Source of the DNA: Litoreibacter janthinus
GTDB taxonomy: Bacteria; Pseudomonadota; Alphaproteobacteria; Rhodobacterales; Rhodobacteraceae
Length of the DNA stretch: 64,000 nucleotides
Assembly (NCBI RefSeq): GCF_900111945.1
Contig: NZ_FOYO01000001.1
Location: 937,751 to 1,001,750, forward strand
Direction: 5' to 3'
The notes below the pieces were generated by a model. It worked only from the letters and a program-made list of their open reading frames with translations. It was not told the DNA's origin and did not search any database. How positions within the stretch are numbered: position 1 is the first letter of the stretch; the number at the start of each line of letters is the position of its first letter. The position numbers were made by a program, and so were the translations under genes. Positions 15,814-25,055 of the stretch are shown here, piece after piece.

Positions 15814-18620
15814 TTTCCAACCTTCCATTCTAGGTGGGATGGCCCTTTGCCAACCGGTGATTTCTGCGCGGGCATGTTGGGCTGGCTCTCTGCTGGTGCA
15901 GGGGTTTTCACGATGCGCACCTTTAGGTCGAACCATGCAGCCTGTCCGGTGATCGGGTCGGAATTCGCCCAGCGGAGCCCGTCGCCTTTGGGCGGCAGCA
16001 ACTCGTGGATCAAGTGGTTCAACAGGAAGCCCTTGGTGGCCTCCGGCGCGTCCTCTTCCAGCGCCCATGCGCCTTTGCGTTTGCCGATGGCGTTCCACGT
16101 CCAGACCGTGTTGGCGTTCAGCGCGGCTTGTAAGGCGACAGGCACGACGATCTCGCCATGAGGCGAAGTGACTTTGGCCCAATCCCCCTCGGAGAACTTG
16201 TTCTCCTCCCAGATCTTCTTTGAGACATAGAGCGGATTATGCCCATGGATCTGCCGCAGCCACGCGTTCTGGCTGCCCCATGAGTGATACATTGCCATCG
16301 GACGCTGGGTTAGTGCGGTGATCGGGTATTCGGAGGCGCGGTTCTCCTCCTCGTTGGAGTACCAGACCGGAAGCGGGTCCATCGTTTCCTTGATCCGTTC
16401 GCGCAGGTGTTCAGGAGGCTGGCGGGTGCCGACACCTTCTGCTGCAAGTTGGAACCGGCGCAGCGGTTCTACATAAAGGTTGAACAGGTAGGGCTGGGGC
16501 TTGTCGAAGAAGGATTTTTTCACCGCCCAGTCTTGATAGTTCATATTCCAAGGTTTGTAGAATGCGGCATCCTCTGGGACGTGCTCCATCCAGAATCCGC
16601 CATTTTCGATGTAGCGGTCCAGTTGGTTCGGGTTCGGCTCGCCGCGCCCGTGATCGTCGCCGTCACCACGGAAACCAGCCAGCGGGCCGACGCCCGGGCG
16701 ACGGACGTGGTTGGTGATGTAATCGGCGTAATCCTTGTACTTCTGGGAGCCGTCTTCATTGACGAAGCCCGGCAGGCCCAGACGGCCGCCAAGGTCACAC
16801 AGCGCAGACTGGAAGCCTTTCACGTCGCGGTCGGGCTCGACCACTGGCCAACGGATGGCGTCGGCCACCGCGTCCGCCTCGCAGATCGGACGGTCCAGCA
16901 GCGAGATGCAATCATGGCGTTCCAGATAGGTGGTGTCGGGCAGGATCAGGTCGGCATAGGCCACCATTTCCGAGCTATAGGCGTCGGAATAGATGATGTT
17001 CGGGATCACGTAGTTCCCGTCACTGTCTTGGTCCGTCAACATCTCGATCACGCCACGCGTATTCATTGAGGAGTTCCACGACATATTCGCCATGTACATG
17101 AACAGAGTGTCGATCTTGTATGGATCACCGGCATGGGCGTTGGAGATCACCATGTGCATCATGCCGTGGCTCGACATCGGGTTTTCCCACGTGAATGCCT
17201 TGTCGATACGGGCCGGAGTGCCGTCTTCGCGCAGACATAGGTCGTCGGGGCCGTGGGTGAAGCCCAGATGCGGACCGTCTAGGGCTTGGCCGGGTTTAAC
17301 GCCATAGTGCGGCTTGGGGTGCGCTTCCGGCGGTTTGGGATAGGGCGGCTTGAACCGCATGCCGCCGGGTGTTTCCACGCTGCCCAGAATGATCTGAAGC
17401 ATGTGCAACGCGCGGCAGGTTTGAAAGCCGTTGGCGTGGGCCGAAATTCCACGCATTGCATGGAACGAAACGGGCCGGCCCACCATTTTCGTGTGCGCGT
17501 TGCCGCGGAAGTCGGTCCACTCTCGGTCCAGTTCAATCGACTGGTTGAAGGCCACATCCGCCAGTTCGGCCGCAATGCGTTTGATCCTGTCGACCGAAAT
17601 CCCTGTGCGTTCGGCCACCGCTTCGGGTGCATATTGCGGGTCGAGGTATTTTTCAGCCATGTGTTGAAACACGGACCGGTGGCTAACGCCCGCTTCTCGA
17701 AGTGAGCCCGCAAGATCAGGCTTCACGCCTTTGGCGTCAAACGCAGCGGGTTTGCCTGTGGCGCGGTCCATCACCATCAGCTTGTTGTCTTTGTCGCGCA
17801 GCAGCAGGCCGAAATCTTCTGACTTCTCGTCGCCGTTGACCAGCGCCGGGGCGTTGGTGAACTGGGCCAGATAGTCCAGATCCAGCTTGCCGGCCTTGAA
17901 CAGCTCGTGCACCAGCGCGAGGATGAACAACCCGTCCGTGCCCGGCGTGATCCCGACCCATTCATCCGCCACCGCATTGTAGCCGGAGCGCACGGGGTTC
18001 ACCCCGAACACCTTGGCGCCGCGCGCTTTGACTTTGCCGAGCCCCATTTTGATCGGGTTGGAGTCGTGATCCTCGGCAACGCCGAAGATCATTACCATCT
18101 TCGTGCGATCCCAATCGGGCTGGCCAAATTCCCAGAACGCACCGCCCATGGTGTAGATGCCTGCGGCGGCCATATTGACCGAGCAGAACCCGCCATGTGC
18201 GGCATAGTTCGGTGTGCCGAAGCCCTGTGCCCAAAGCGAGGTGAAGCTTTGCGATTGGTCGCGGCCCGTGAAGAACGCCAGTTTTTCCGGAGCGGTCTCG
18301 CGGATCGGCTTCAGGATGCCGACGGCGATGTCATATGCCTCTTCCCAGGTGATTTGCTCAAACTCGCCTGATCCGCGCGGCCCAGTCCGCTTCAGCGGGG
18401 CCTTCAATCGGGATGGCGCGTTGTGCTGCATGATCCCAGCCGAGCCCTTGGCACAAAGCACGCCTTGGTTGACGGGATGATCGCGGTTGCCCTCGATATA
18501 GGCGACCTTTCCTTCCTTCATGTGCACATTGATCCCGCAGCGGCAGGCGCACATGTAGCAGGTGGTTTTGCGGATCTCGTCACTCACCTTTGGGGAGAGG
18601 TTTATCACTGGTTGGTTCAT
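15810..18620 (-). CDS. soeA: Molybdopterin-containing sulfite dehydrogenase catalytic subunit SoeA
   Basis: A 936-residue complex-iron-sulfur-molybdoenzyme subunit. The N-terminal 4Fe-4S motif is CYMCACRCG (Cys21, 24, 28) with a fourth Cys in GVLCAKGS (Cys56). The molybdopterin-oxidoreductase body follows, and the C-terminal molydop-binding domain contains YPITALTQRPMAMYHSWGSQ and NPLYVSKKIWEENKFSEGDW. There is no Tat signal, so the enzyme is cytoplasmic as known for SoeA and unlike periplasmic SorA. It oxidises sulfite, released by Xsc, to sulfate. The pairing with SoeB/SoeC and the position in the taurine operon make SoeA the best call; a polysulfide or thiosulfate reductase is the main alternative. 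Confidence 0.88.
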   Translation of the reverse strand: MNQPVINLSPKVSDEIRKTTCYMCACRCGINVHMKEGKVAYIEGNRDHPVNQGVLCAKGSAGIMQHNAPSRLKAPLKRTGPRGSGEFEQITWEEAYDIAVGILKPIRETAPEKLAFFTGRDQSQSFTSLWAQGFGTPNYAAHGGFCSVNMAAAGIYTMGGAFWEFGQPDWDRTKMVMIFGVAEDHDSNPIKMGLGKVKARGAKVFGVNPVRSGYNAVADEWVGITPGTDGLFILALVHELFKAGKLDLDYLAQFTNAPALVNGDEKSEDFGLLLRDKDNKLMVMDRATGKPAAFDAKGVKPDLAGSLREAGVSHRSVFQHMAEKYLDPQYAPEAVAERTGISVDRIKRIAAELADVAFNQSIELDREWTDFRGNAHTKMVGRPVSFHAMRGISAHANGFQTCRALHMLQIILGSVETPGGMRFKPPYPKPPEAHPKPHYGVKPGQALDGPHLGFTHGPDDLCLREDGTPARIDKAFTWENPMSSHGMMHMVISNAHAGDPYKIDTLFMYMANMSWNSSMNTRGVIEMLTDQDSDGNYVIPNIIYSDAYSSEMVAYADLILPDTTYLERHDCISLLDRPICEADAVADAIRWPVVEPDRDVKGFQSALCDLGGRLGLPGFVNEDGSQKYKDYADYITNHVRRPGVGPLAGFRGDGDDHGRGEPNPNQLDRYIENGGFWMEHVPEDAAFYKPWNMNYQDWAVKKSFFDKPQPYLFNLYVEPLRRFQLAAEGVGTRQPPEHLRERIKETMDPLPVWYSNEEENRASEYPITALTQRPMAMYHSWGSQNAWLRQIHGHNPLYVSKKIWEENKFSEGDWAKVTSPHGEIVVPVALQAALNANTVWTWNAIGKRKGAWALEEDAPEATKGFLLNHLIHELLPPKGDGLRWANSDPITGQAAWFDLKVRIVKTPAPAESQPNMPAQKSPVGKGPSHLEWKVGK

Positions 18621-18632
18621 CGAGGTCTCCGA

Positions 18633-19049
18633 TCAGTTGGTGACGGTGCGCGCCAAGCCGAGTGAGGCAAGACTGAGCAACAAGGTCAGGCAGAAAGGTC
18701 TGTAGTATTTTTCGAGTTTTGGCAGGAGCAAAGCCCGCCCCACATAAAAGCCAACAAGAGTTGGGAGGATGAAGAACAGCCCGCGAGCGACAGCGACTTG
18801 ATCCATTGTCCCCACGAGCATGTGGGTCAAAAGACCCAATGCGCCCGCACCAAAAAGATAGACCGAAAGTGTGCCGCGCATGGTGCGGGGTGGCAACTGC
18901 CTAGCCAGAAGGTAAAGGGCAATGAACATGCCCCCTGCGCTTAAGCCAAAGCCAGAAAACCCACGCACCATCGCCGCAAAGAAAACAACACCAGCGAGAA
19001 ACGCCAGCTCCGCAGGGTGCAGGTTCGTGAGCGTCGCGAGTGTATTCAT
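18633..19049 (-). CDS. Shortened TSUP (TauE/SafE) family membrane protein, apparent internal deletion
   Basis: A 138-residue frame that starts like a TSUP permease: a first helix AELAFLAGVVFFAAMVRGFSGFG includes the family motif VRGFSGFG. After LSA it switches directly to what looks like the C-terminal half of the fold (GGMFIALYLLARQLPPRTMRG, then FILPTLVGFYVGRALL). Family members are about 250 residues, so roughly 110 central residues seem to be missing in frame. TSUP proteins in taurine clusters are thought to export sulfite or sulfonates. The start overlaps the pta stop (ATGA) and soeA follows 12 bases later. Function is doubtful; it could be a decayed gene kept for polarity. Confidence 0.7.
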   Translation of the reverse strand: MNTLATLTNLHPAELAFLAGVVFFAAMVRGFSGFGLSAGGMFIALYLLARQLPPRTMRGTLSVYLFGAGALGLLTHMLVGTMDQVAVARGLFFILPTLVGFYVGRALLLPKLEKYYRPFCLTLLLSLASLGLARTVTN

Positions 19050-19984
19050 TTGGCTGCGTTTACAATTGCCGCGAGACAGCAGGACGCCATGCGCGCAGCG
19101 GGTGGATCGGCGCGAGAGGTCAGCAAAACCGGAACCTTAGCCCCCATCACGATGCCGGCGGCGCACCCGCCCGCCAGATAGACCAAGGACTTGAACAGCG
19201 AATTCCCCGACACGATGTCCGGCACGATTATCGCATCGGCCTGACCTGCGACGGGATCGGATGTCAGCTTTTTAGTGGCAACTGCTTTCGGGCTAAGGAT
19301 CAGGTCAAGCGCTAGTGGACCGGAAAAATCGGCGGTCAGGATTTCAGATTTCGCCCAGTCTGCCAGTTCCTTCGCCTCTACCGAGGATGGAACGGCTGGC
19401 AGCACTGATTCAGTCGCGGACAAGAACGCTACTTTGGGTCGATCATTGCCCAGCATTTGAAGCAGCTTAACCACCTCACGGGTCGCGTCTTTCCGCGTGT
19501 CGATATTCGGGTCAACGTTTACGGCGGCGTCCGAGATTGTGATCGAAGGACCACCGTCAGGGTGGGAAATATGGAAGATGTGAACGAGGCGGTTTCCGGT
19601 GCGAAGGCCCGCGTCTCGGGCAAGGGCGGCACGCATGAAGGCGTCGGAATGCAGCTGGCCTTTCATCATAACATCGGCCCGACCTTCACCACAGGCCATT
19701 GCGGCGGCCTTCCCACTGTCTTGCTCGCCCGTGGCCTCTATGATCTCGAACTGGGAGATGTCCCAACCCAGCTTTTCAGCCTCGGCTTCAATCAGGTTCC
19801 GCTCTCCCGTAAAGACCGGCTCCATGATATTTGCCTCGGTTGCATCGCGGGCGGCCTCCATGGGAAGCGGCGCACCTGCGCGGGCGATAGCAACCCGCGG
19901 GGTGGGCGCTTTTTGAGCCATGGCGAGTAGCCAAGACGGGCACACCGCTTCGCGTTGGGATAGGAATGGATTGGTGGGTGTCAT
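19046..19984 (-). CDS. pta: Phosphate acetyltransferase of the taurine pathway
   Basis: A 312-residue short-form phosphotransacetylase (PTA/PTB family). Recognisable parts are GEGRADVMMKGQLHSDAFM, HIFHISHPDGGPSITISDAA, VNVDPNIDTRKDA, KVAFLSATESVLPAVPSS and VGGQADAI-like VAGQADAIIVPDIVSGNSL. It converts the acetyl phosphate made by Xsc to acetyl-CoA. It lies between xsc and the TSUP remnant, with overlap to the latter. It is much shorter than the E. coli Pta and matches the type seen in sulfonate operons. Confidence 0.93.
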   Translation of the reverse strand: MTPTNPFLSQREAVCPSWLLAMAQKAPTPRVAIARAGAPLPMEAARDATEANIMEPVFTGERNLIEAEAEKLGWDISQFEIIEATGEQDSGKAAAMACGEGRADVMMKGQLHSDAFMRAALARDAGLRTGNRLVHIFHISHPDGGPSITISDAAVNVDPNIDTRKDATREVVKLLQMLGNDRPKVAFLSATESVLPAVPSSVEAKELADWAKSEILTADFSGPLALDLILSPKAVATKKLTSDPVAGQADAIIVPDIVSGNSLFKSLVYLAGGCAAGIVMGAKVPVLLTSRADPPAARMASCCLAAIVNAAK

Positions 19985-20010
19985 GGCGGTCTCTCCCTAA
20001 ACGCGGCCTT

Positions 20011-20048
20011 TTCACCGCAAAACCCGCCTCAATTGCTTGAGGCGGGTT
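20011..20048 (-). terminator. Hairpin between xsc and pta, likely partial terminator
   Basis: A 12-bp stem AACCCGCCTCAA (20021-20032) and TTGAGGCGGGTT (20037-20048) with a 4-base loop is followed on the minus strand by TTTT. It would reduce read-through from xsc into pta and soeABC. Confidence 0.75.
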
Positions 20049-20070
20049 CACGCGTTTCAGCAAGCGCCGT

Positions 20071-21840
20071 TTATTCGGCAGCCATGTCCGATGCGGCGAC
20101 CCCAGCCACAGCAACAGGCTTCTTCATAGCGTCGCGGCGGAATGGCTCACCCAATTCTTGGTTCAGAAGAATTTCGATGAACGTCGTCACATTGTTTTCC
20201 ATCTGCTCCTTGACCGCAGTGTTCAGGGCTTCGGTCAGAGACTCCATGCTATCAACCTGCACCCCTTTCAGGCCACAAGCATCTGCAATCTTGGCGTAAG
20301 ACACGCTCGTGTTCAATTCAGTGCCCACAAAGTTGTCGTCAAACCACAAGGTGGTGTTCCGCTTTTCGGCGCCCCATTGGTAGTTGCGGAAGATGATCAT
20401 TGTCATTGCAGGCCAGTCGCCGCGGCCAACCGATACCATCTCGTTCATCGAAATCCCGAAGGCGCCATCACCTGCGAAGCCGACAACTGGCACGTCGGGG
20501 CAACCGATTTTCGCGCCTGCAATAGCTGGGAAGCCGTAGCCACATGGGCCGAAAAGACCTGGTGCGAGGTACTTGCGTCCATTCTCGAATGACGGGTAGG
20601 CGTTGCCGATTGCACAGTTGTTGCCGATGTCGGAGGAGATGATCGCGTTCTTTGGCAAAGCCGATTGAATCGCGCGCCATGCTTGGCGGGGTGACATCTT
20701 GTTAGGCTCGCGAGTTCGCGCACGTTCGTTCCAAGTTGTGCCCGGATCGTCCTCTTCGTGGTCCAGCGAGGTCAATTCCTGAGCCCATGCGGACTTGGTC
20801 TGCGCAATCGTCGCCTTGCGGTCGGCGCGGCCAGCGTCACCAGCCCCGTCTTTCAGGTTCGCAAGGATACCTTCAGCGACTTTCTTGGCGTCGCCCACGA
20901 TACCGATCGCGACTTTTTTGGTCAGGCCAATGCGATCAGGGTTGAGATCAACCTGAATGATTTTCGCATTTGTTGGCCAGTAATCGATCCCGTAGCCGGG
21001 TAGAGTCGAGAACGGGTTCAGGCGGGTCCCCAGAGCCAGCACAACGTCAGCCTTGGAAATCAATTCCATGCCGGCCTTGGAGCCGTTGTAGCCCAAGGGT
21101 CCAGCGAACAGCGGATGGCTGCCAGGGAATGCGTCGTTGTGTTGGTAGCCAACACAGACAGGCGCATCGAGCGTTTCGGCAAGCTTCATCGACGCGTCGA
21201 TGCCGCCCGCAAGGACGACACCTGCGCCGTTCAGGATGACAGGGAATTTGGCCGAAGACAGCAACTCTGCCGCCGATTTAACCGCTTCCTCGCCGCCGGA
21301 TGGGCGCTCGAAATCTACCACGACGGGCAGTTCGATATCGACCACTTGGGTCCAATAATCGCGTGGAATGTTGATCTGCGCAGGGGCGGACGCACGGTAG
21401 GCCTTCATGATCACACGGTTCAGAACCTCCGCGATGCGCGTCGGATCCCGCACTTCTTCTTGATAGGCAACGCAGTCTTTGAACAGGTTCATCTGTTCCA
21501 TTTCCTGAAAGCCGCCTTGGCCGATAGTCTTGTTGGCGGCCTGTGGCGTGACCAGCAGCAGCGGGGTGTGGTTCCAGTAAGCGGTTTTTACGGAGGTCAC
21601 GAAATTTGTGATTCCCGGGCCGTTTTGGGCAACCATCATCGACATCTCGCCGGTGGCGCGGGTGTAGCCGTCGGCCATCATACCTGCGGTCATTTCGTGG
21701 GCGCAGTCCCAGAACTTGATGCCAGCCGTAGGGAACAGGTCGGAGATTGGCATCATGGCCGAACCGATAATGCCGAATGCATGTTTGATGCCGTGCATTT
21801 GCAGGGTTTTGACGAAGGCTTCTTCGGTCGTCATTTTCAT
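20071..21840 (-). CDS. xsc: Sulfoacetaldehyde acetyltransferase
   Basis: A 589-residue thiamine-diphosphate enzyme. It splits sulfoacetaldehyde with phosphate into acetyl phosphate and sulfite, the step that breaks the carbon-sulfur bond. Features: GIIGSAMMPISDLFPTAGI and CAHEMTAGMMADGYTRATG at the N-terminus (cofactor-activating Glu region), and the C-terminal ThDP motif GDGAFGISMNEMVSVGRGDW continuing to the conserved NYQWGAEKRNTTLWFDDNFVG. The latter is typical of Xsc among acetolactate-synthase-like proteins. Length is normal. tauR lies upstream on the same strand with about 200 bases between them, so xsc probably has its own TauR-controlled promoter. Confidence 0.96.
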   Translation of the reverse strand: MKMTTEEAFVKTLQMHGIKHAFGIIGSAMMPISDLFPTAGIKFWDCAHEMTAGMMADGYTRATGEMSMMVAQNGPGITNFVTSVKTAYWNHTPLLLVTPQAANKTIGQGGFQEMEQMNLFKDCVAYQEEVRDPTRIAEVLNRVIMKAYRASAPAQINIPRDYWTQVVDIELPVVVDFERPSGGEEAVKSAAELLSSAKFPVILNGAGVVLAGGIDASMKLAETLDAPVCVGYQHNDAFPGSHPLFAGPLGYNGSKAGMELISKADVVLALGTRLNPFSTLPGYGIDYWPTNAKIIQVDLNPDRIGLTKKVAIGIVGDAKKVAEGILANLKDGAGDAGRADRKATIAQTKSAWAQELTSLDHEEDDPGTTWNERARTREPNKMSPRQAWRAIQSALPKNAIISSDIGNNCAIGNAYPSFENGRKYLAPGLFGPCGYGFPAIAGAKIGCPDVPVVGFAGDGAFGISMNEMVSVGRGDWPAMTMIIFRNYQWGAEKRNTTLWFDDNFVGTELNTSVSYAKIADACGLKGVQVDSMESLTEALNTAVKEQMENNVTTFIEILLNQELGEPFRRDAMKKPVAVAGVAASDMAAE

Positions 21841-22039
21841 GGTGCGATCTCCCAGTGAAGTAAAAAGTCAGGGCGCGGTTGCCTCTGAACACGAGTCTGC
21901 GCCGAAACTATGCCGGTGATCAGAGTCGTGTTATGACCAGATTGTTTGGTCGATATATCCAAAAAAGCCGCGAACGCTTGGACTTTGTGTTGCAAAATAG
22001 AGTTCGAGAGAAGTGCATCTCAAGACGCAAAACGCTAAT

Positions 22040-23503
22040 TCAGCGCAGCATATCTTTGATTTCCGCCGCGATTAGCGCAACTCCAGGGGAGATTTGAGCG
22101 GCTGATATGGAGGAATAAGCCAACCGGTAATGCTTGTACTCGCGCTGGTTGCTTTCGCAAAAAGCCGCGCCGGGCTCGATCAAGACGGACTTTTCGCGCA
22201 GGCGGCTGGCCAGTTCGTGAGTGTCAATGCCATCCGGCGCGCGCATCCAATAGCTAGATCCGCCGAACGCGCCAGCCCCAGCAACGGTCAGACCATGTTC
22301 CGCCAAGGCATGGTCCATAACACGACGGCGATCATGCAAGGCGTTGCGCAAGCGCCTTACCAACGCGTCGTAGTGGCCTAGTGACAAGAAGTAAGCTGCC
22401 GTGCGTTGCATGTGACCGGGCGGATGCCGAAGCACTGCCGTGCGAAGCGCCCGCGCCTCGCGGATGAACGGAGCGGAGCCGACGAGATAGCCCAAACGCA
22501 ATCCTGGGAAGAGCGACTTGGAGAACGAGCCGACATAGATCACGCGCCCGTCTTCATCCAGCGACTTCAGGGCCGGAGATGGCGGCTTCAGAAACGACAT
22601 CTCGAATTCATAGTCATCTTCGACGATCAGGAAGTCGTCCTCCGAAGCACGACGCAAAAGCTCTTTGCGTCGCGTGATTGGCATCGTCGAGGCGGTGGGG
22701 CATTGGTGGCTGGGAGTCGTAAAGACAACATCGACACCCTTAGGGATGAGATCTGGCGGCAACCCGTCACCGTCAACGGGGATTTCGACCCGATGGCAGC
22801 GCGACTGATGCAGGATCGTTCGTAGGCCGGGATAGCAGGGGTCTTCGTGAGCAGCTGTCCGGCGTTGGGTCAGCAAGACCTGAGCGGCCAGCCAAAGGGC
22901 GTTTTGCGCCCCGACTGTGATAAGGATTTCGTCCGGATTGGCCAGAATGCCGCGGCGCGGAAGCGTGTTGCGTGCGATGAATTCCAGCAGCTGCGGGTCG
23001 TCGCGATCGACCTGATCGGCGGTCAGGCTGTCGAAGTCCCGCTGCCCAAGCGCGCGCACGGCACATAGGCGCCAGTTCTGGCGATCAAACAGTGCCGGAT
23101 CGACCTGACCGTAGAGGAACGGGTACTTGTATTTGCGCCAGTCCAGGGGTTTCTCGATTTGCAGTCCGCCCGAAAACCTGTTGCCGATGGCGCGGGCCCA
23201 ATCAACGGTATCCAAGGACGAGCGCGGACTGAGTTGAGGCGGCTCTGGCGCGTTCTCCGAGACGAAATAGCCGGAACGGCCGGCGGACGACAAATAGTCG
23301 TCTGCCATCAGCTCATTGTAGGCGAGGGTTACCGTTATTCGGCTGACGCCTAAGTGCTGGGCGAGCTTGCGCGAGGATGGGAGTTTTTCGCCGGGGCGGA
23401 AGCGACCGGACAGGATGCCGCCTGCGACCATCTGCTGGATTTGCTGTTGAAGTGTGCCTTCGAAGGCGGGGTCTAGGAAGAATGTCTCAACAGCAATGGA
23501 CAT
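22040..23503 (-). CDS. tauR: Taurine-responsive transcriptional regulator TauR (MocR/GntR with aminotransferase domain)
   Basis: A 487-residue MocR-type regulator. The N-terminal winged helix reads SGRFRPGEKLPSSRKLAQHL and GVSRITVTLAYNELMADDYL. A fold-type-I aminotransferase-like domain follows, with the PLP-lysine segment GSFSKSLFPGLRLGYLVG and IVEDDYEFEM. In Rhodobacter capsulatus TauR activates tpa and is needed for taurine use. ATG 23503 gives the normal start MSIAVETFF; the frame extends further upstream without support. It lies between tpa and xsc, reads in the same direction as both, and follows the tpa terminator. Confidence 0.9.
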   Translation of the reverse strand: MSIAVETFFLDPAFEGTLQQQIQQMVAGGILSGRFRPGEKLPSSRKLAQHLGVSRITVTLAYNELMADDYLSSAGRSGYFVSENAPEPPQLSPRSSLDTVDWARAIGNRFSGGLQIEKPLDWRKYKYPFLYGQVDPALFDRQNWRLCAVRALGQRDFDSLTADQVDRDDPQLLEFIARNTLPRRGILANPDEILITVGAQNALWLAAQVLLTQRRTAAHEDPCYPGLRTILHQSRCHRVEIPVDGDGLPPDLIPKGVDVVFTTPSHQCPTASTMPITRRKELLRRASEDDFLIVEDDYEFEMSFLKPPSPALKSLDEDGRVIYVGSFSKSLFPGLRLGYLVGSAPFIREARALRTAVLRHPPGHMQRTAAYFLSLGHYDALVRRLRNALHDRRRVMDHALAEHGLTVAGAGAFGGSSYWMRAPDGIDTHELASRLREKSVLIEPGAAFCESNQREYKHYRLAYSSISAAQISPGVALIAAEIKDMLR

Positions 23504-23580
23504 ATCAGCTGGCCTTAAGTGGGGTGATAGTTTGGATATACTCGCAGTGATGATGTGTGGACGCAATGGCGCGGTGATCC

Positions 23581-23617
23581 AAAGAAAAGCCCCACCGCAA
23601 TTCTCGTGCGGCGGGGC
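23581..23617 (-). terminator. Rho-independent terminator after tpa
   Basis: Stem GCCCCACCGCA (23589-23599) pairs with TGCGGCGGGGC (23607-23617) with one G-U wobble. On the minus strand it is followed by TTTTCTTT. Confidence 0.85.
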
Positions 23618-23642
23618 AATACTTGAAGTCGAAAATGGCGCG

Positions 23643-25055
23643 TTAGCCCACTACTGCGCTTAGCGCTCCGTCTACCGACGTTATGATTGCATCGATATCG
23701 TCCTTCGTCGCAATCAAGGCCGGCGAGAAGCACAGGGTGTTGTTATAGCCGGGCACGGAGCGGTTGGTCATGCCGATGATGACCGCGTCGCGGCTCATGC
23801 AATGGCCGGTGACTTGGGCGACCAGCTTCTCGGGCAATGGTGCGCGGGTTTCTCGGTCGGCGACCAGTTCTGCGCCGAGGAACAGGCCCTTTCCGCGGAC
23901 ATCACCGATGCAGGCGTGTTTGCCTTTCAGCTCTTCAAGCTGCTCCAGCATGTAGGTGCCCATGGCAGTTGTGTTTTCGAGCAGGTTCTCGTCCTCAAGG
24001 ATGCGCATGTTTTCCATCGCAGCCGCAGGGCCAGCGGTGCAGCCGCCGAATGTGGAGATATCGCGGAAGTAGTTGAGGTGATCGGACGTGTCGTCCTTAA
24101 ACATGTCGAATACGGCCTCGGTCGTCACGCAGCACGAAATCGCCGCGTAACCGGACGCCACGCCTTTGGCCATGGTGACGATGTCAGGCTGCACGCCGTA
24201 GTGCTGATAGCCAAACCATGTGCCGGTGCGTCCCATGCCGCAGACGACTTCGTCGATATGCAGCAAGATGTCGTATTTTTTGCAGATTTCTTGTACGCGC
24301 GGCCAGTAGCCTTCGGGAGGCGTGATGACGCCGCCGCCTGCGGTGACGGGCTCAAGGCAAAGCGCGCCGACAGTGTCGGGGCCTTCGCGCAAGATGACCT
24401 CTTCAATCGCGTTGGCGGCAGCGATGCCGTAGGCTTCACCTGACAAATCACCGAGCCCTTGGTCCATGGCGCGATACTCAAGGCAATGAGGGACCTTTAC
24501 GAAGCCGGGCGTGTAAGGGCCGTATTGCGCGTTCCGTTCTTCCTGACCACCACCTGACAGGCAGGCAATCGTAGTGCCATGGTAGTCGCGGTCGCGGTAG
24601 AGGATTTTGTGCTTCTTGCCGCCATAGCGCTTATGCGCAATCTGGCGGACCATCTTGAAGCCTTTCTCATTCGCTTCCGAGCCGGAGTTGGCGTAGTAGA
24701 CGCGGCTCATGCCTGGCATCTTGGAAATCAGGCGTTCTGAGAACAGGGCGGCCGGAATTGAACCCATCGTGCCACCGAAGAAGTTCATCTTCACCAGTTG
24801 ATCGCGCACCGCATTGGCAATGCTTTCGCGACCGTAGCCAACGTTTACGGTCCAGACGCCGCCGGAGACCGCATCGATATGCTCACGACCGTGCTGATCC
24901 CACACCCGGAGGCCCTTGCCTTCAACGATGATCTTGGGGTCCGTGCGGCCCTGTTCAGCCATATACCCTGCGTGTTGGCTCAGGTGATGCCAGACATGGG
25001 CGCGGTCGGCTTCGACAACACCCGAGAGATCATTGCTTTGCAGATTACCGTCCAT
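23643..25055 (-). CDS. tpa: Taurine--pyruvate aminotransferase
   Basis: A 470-residue class III aminotransferase. It moves the amino group of taurine to pyruvate, giving sulfoacetaldehyde and alanine. Motifs: YYANSGSEANEKGFKMVRQI (PLP phosphate contact), RDRDYHGTTIACLSGGG, HIDEVVCGMGRTGTWFGYQ (Asp contacting the PLP nitrogen) and the Schiff-base lysine in TMAKGVASGYAA. The N-terminal DRAHVWHHLSQHAGY is characteristic of Tpa. It is divergent from tauABC across a 490-base region likely to hold both promoters and TauR sites. Confidence 0.95.
   Translation of the reverse strand: MDGNLQSNDLSGVVEADRAHVWHHLSQHAGYMAEQGRTDPKIIVEGKGLRVWDQHGREHIDAVSGGVWTVNVGYGRESIANAVRDQLVKMNFFGGTMGSIPAALFSERLISKMPGMSRVYYANSGSEANEKGFKMVRQIAHKRYGGKKHKILYRDRDYHGTTIACLSGGGQEERNAQYGPYTPGFVKVPHCLEYRAMDQGLGDLSGEAYGIAAANAIEEVILREGPDTVGALCLEPVTAGGGVITPPEGYWPRVQEICKKYDILLHIDEVVCGMGRTGTWFGYQHYGVQPDIVTMAKGVASGYAAISCCVTTEAVFDMFKDDTSDHLNYFRDISTFGGCTAGPAAAMENMRILEDENLLENTTAMGTYMLEQLEELKGKHACIGDVRGKGLFLGAELVADRETRAPLPEKLVAQVTGHCMSRDAVIIGMTNRSVPGYNNTLCFSPALIATKDDIDAIITSVDGALSAVVG

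Noticed and set aside
15814..16182. N-terminal extension of the soeB frame
   Set aside because: It lies inside soeA in another frame, and the ATGA overlap at 15810-15813 gives the natural start.
21978..23518. Sites similar to the reported TauR box CTGGACTTAA (TTGGACTTTG at 21978-21987, CTGGCCTTAA at 23509-23518)
   Set aside because: Each is single or pairs only with weak, inconsistently spaced partners, so a TauR site could not be supported by eye.
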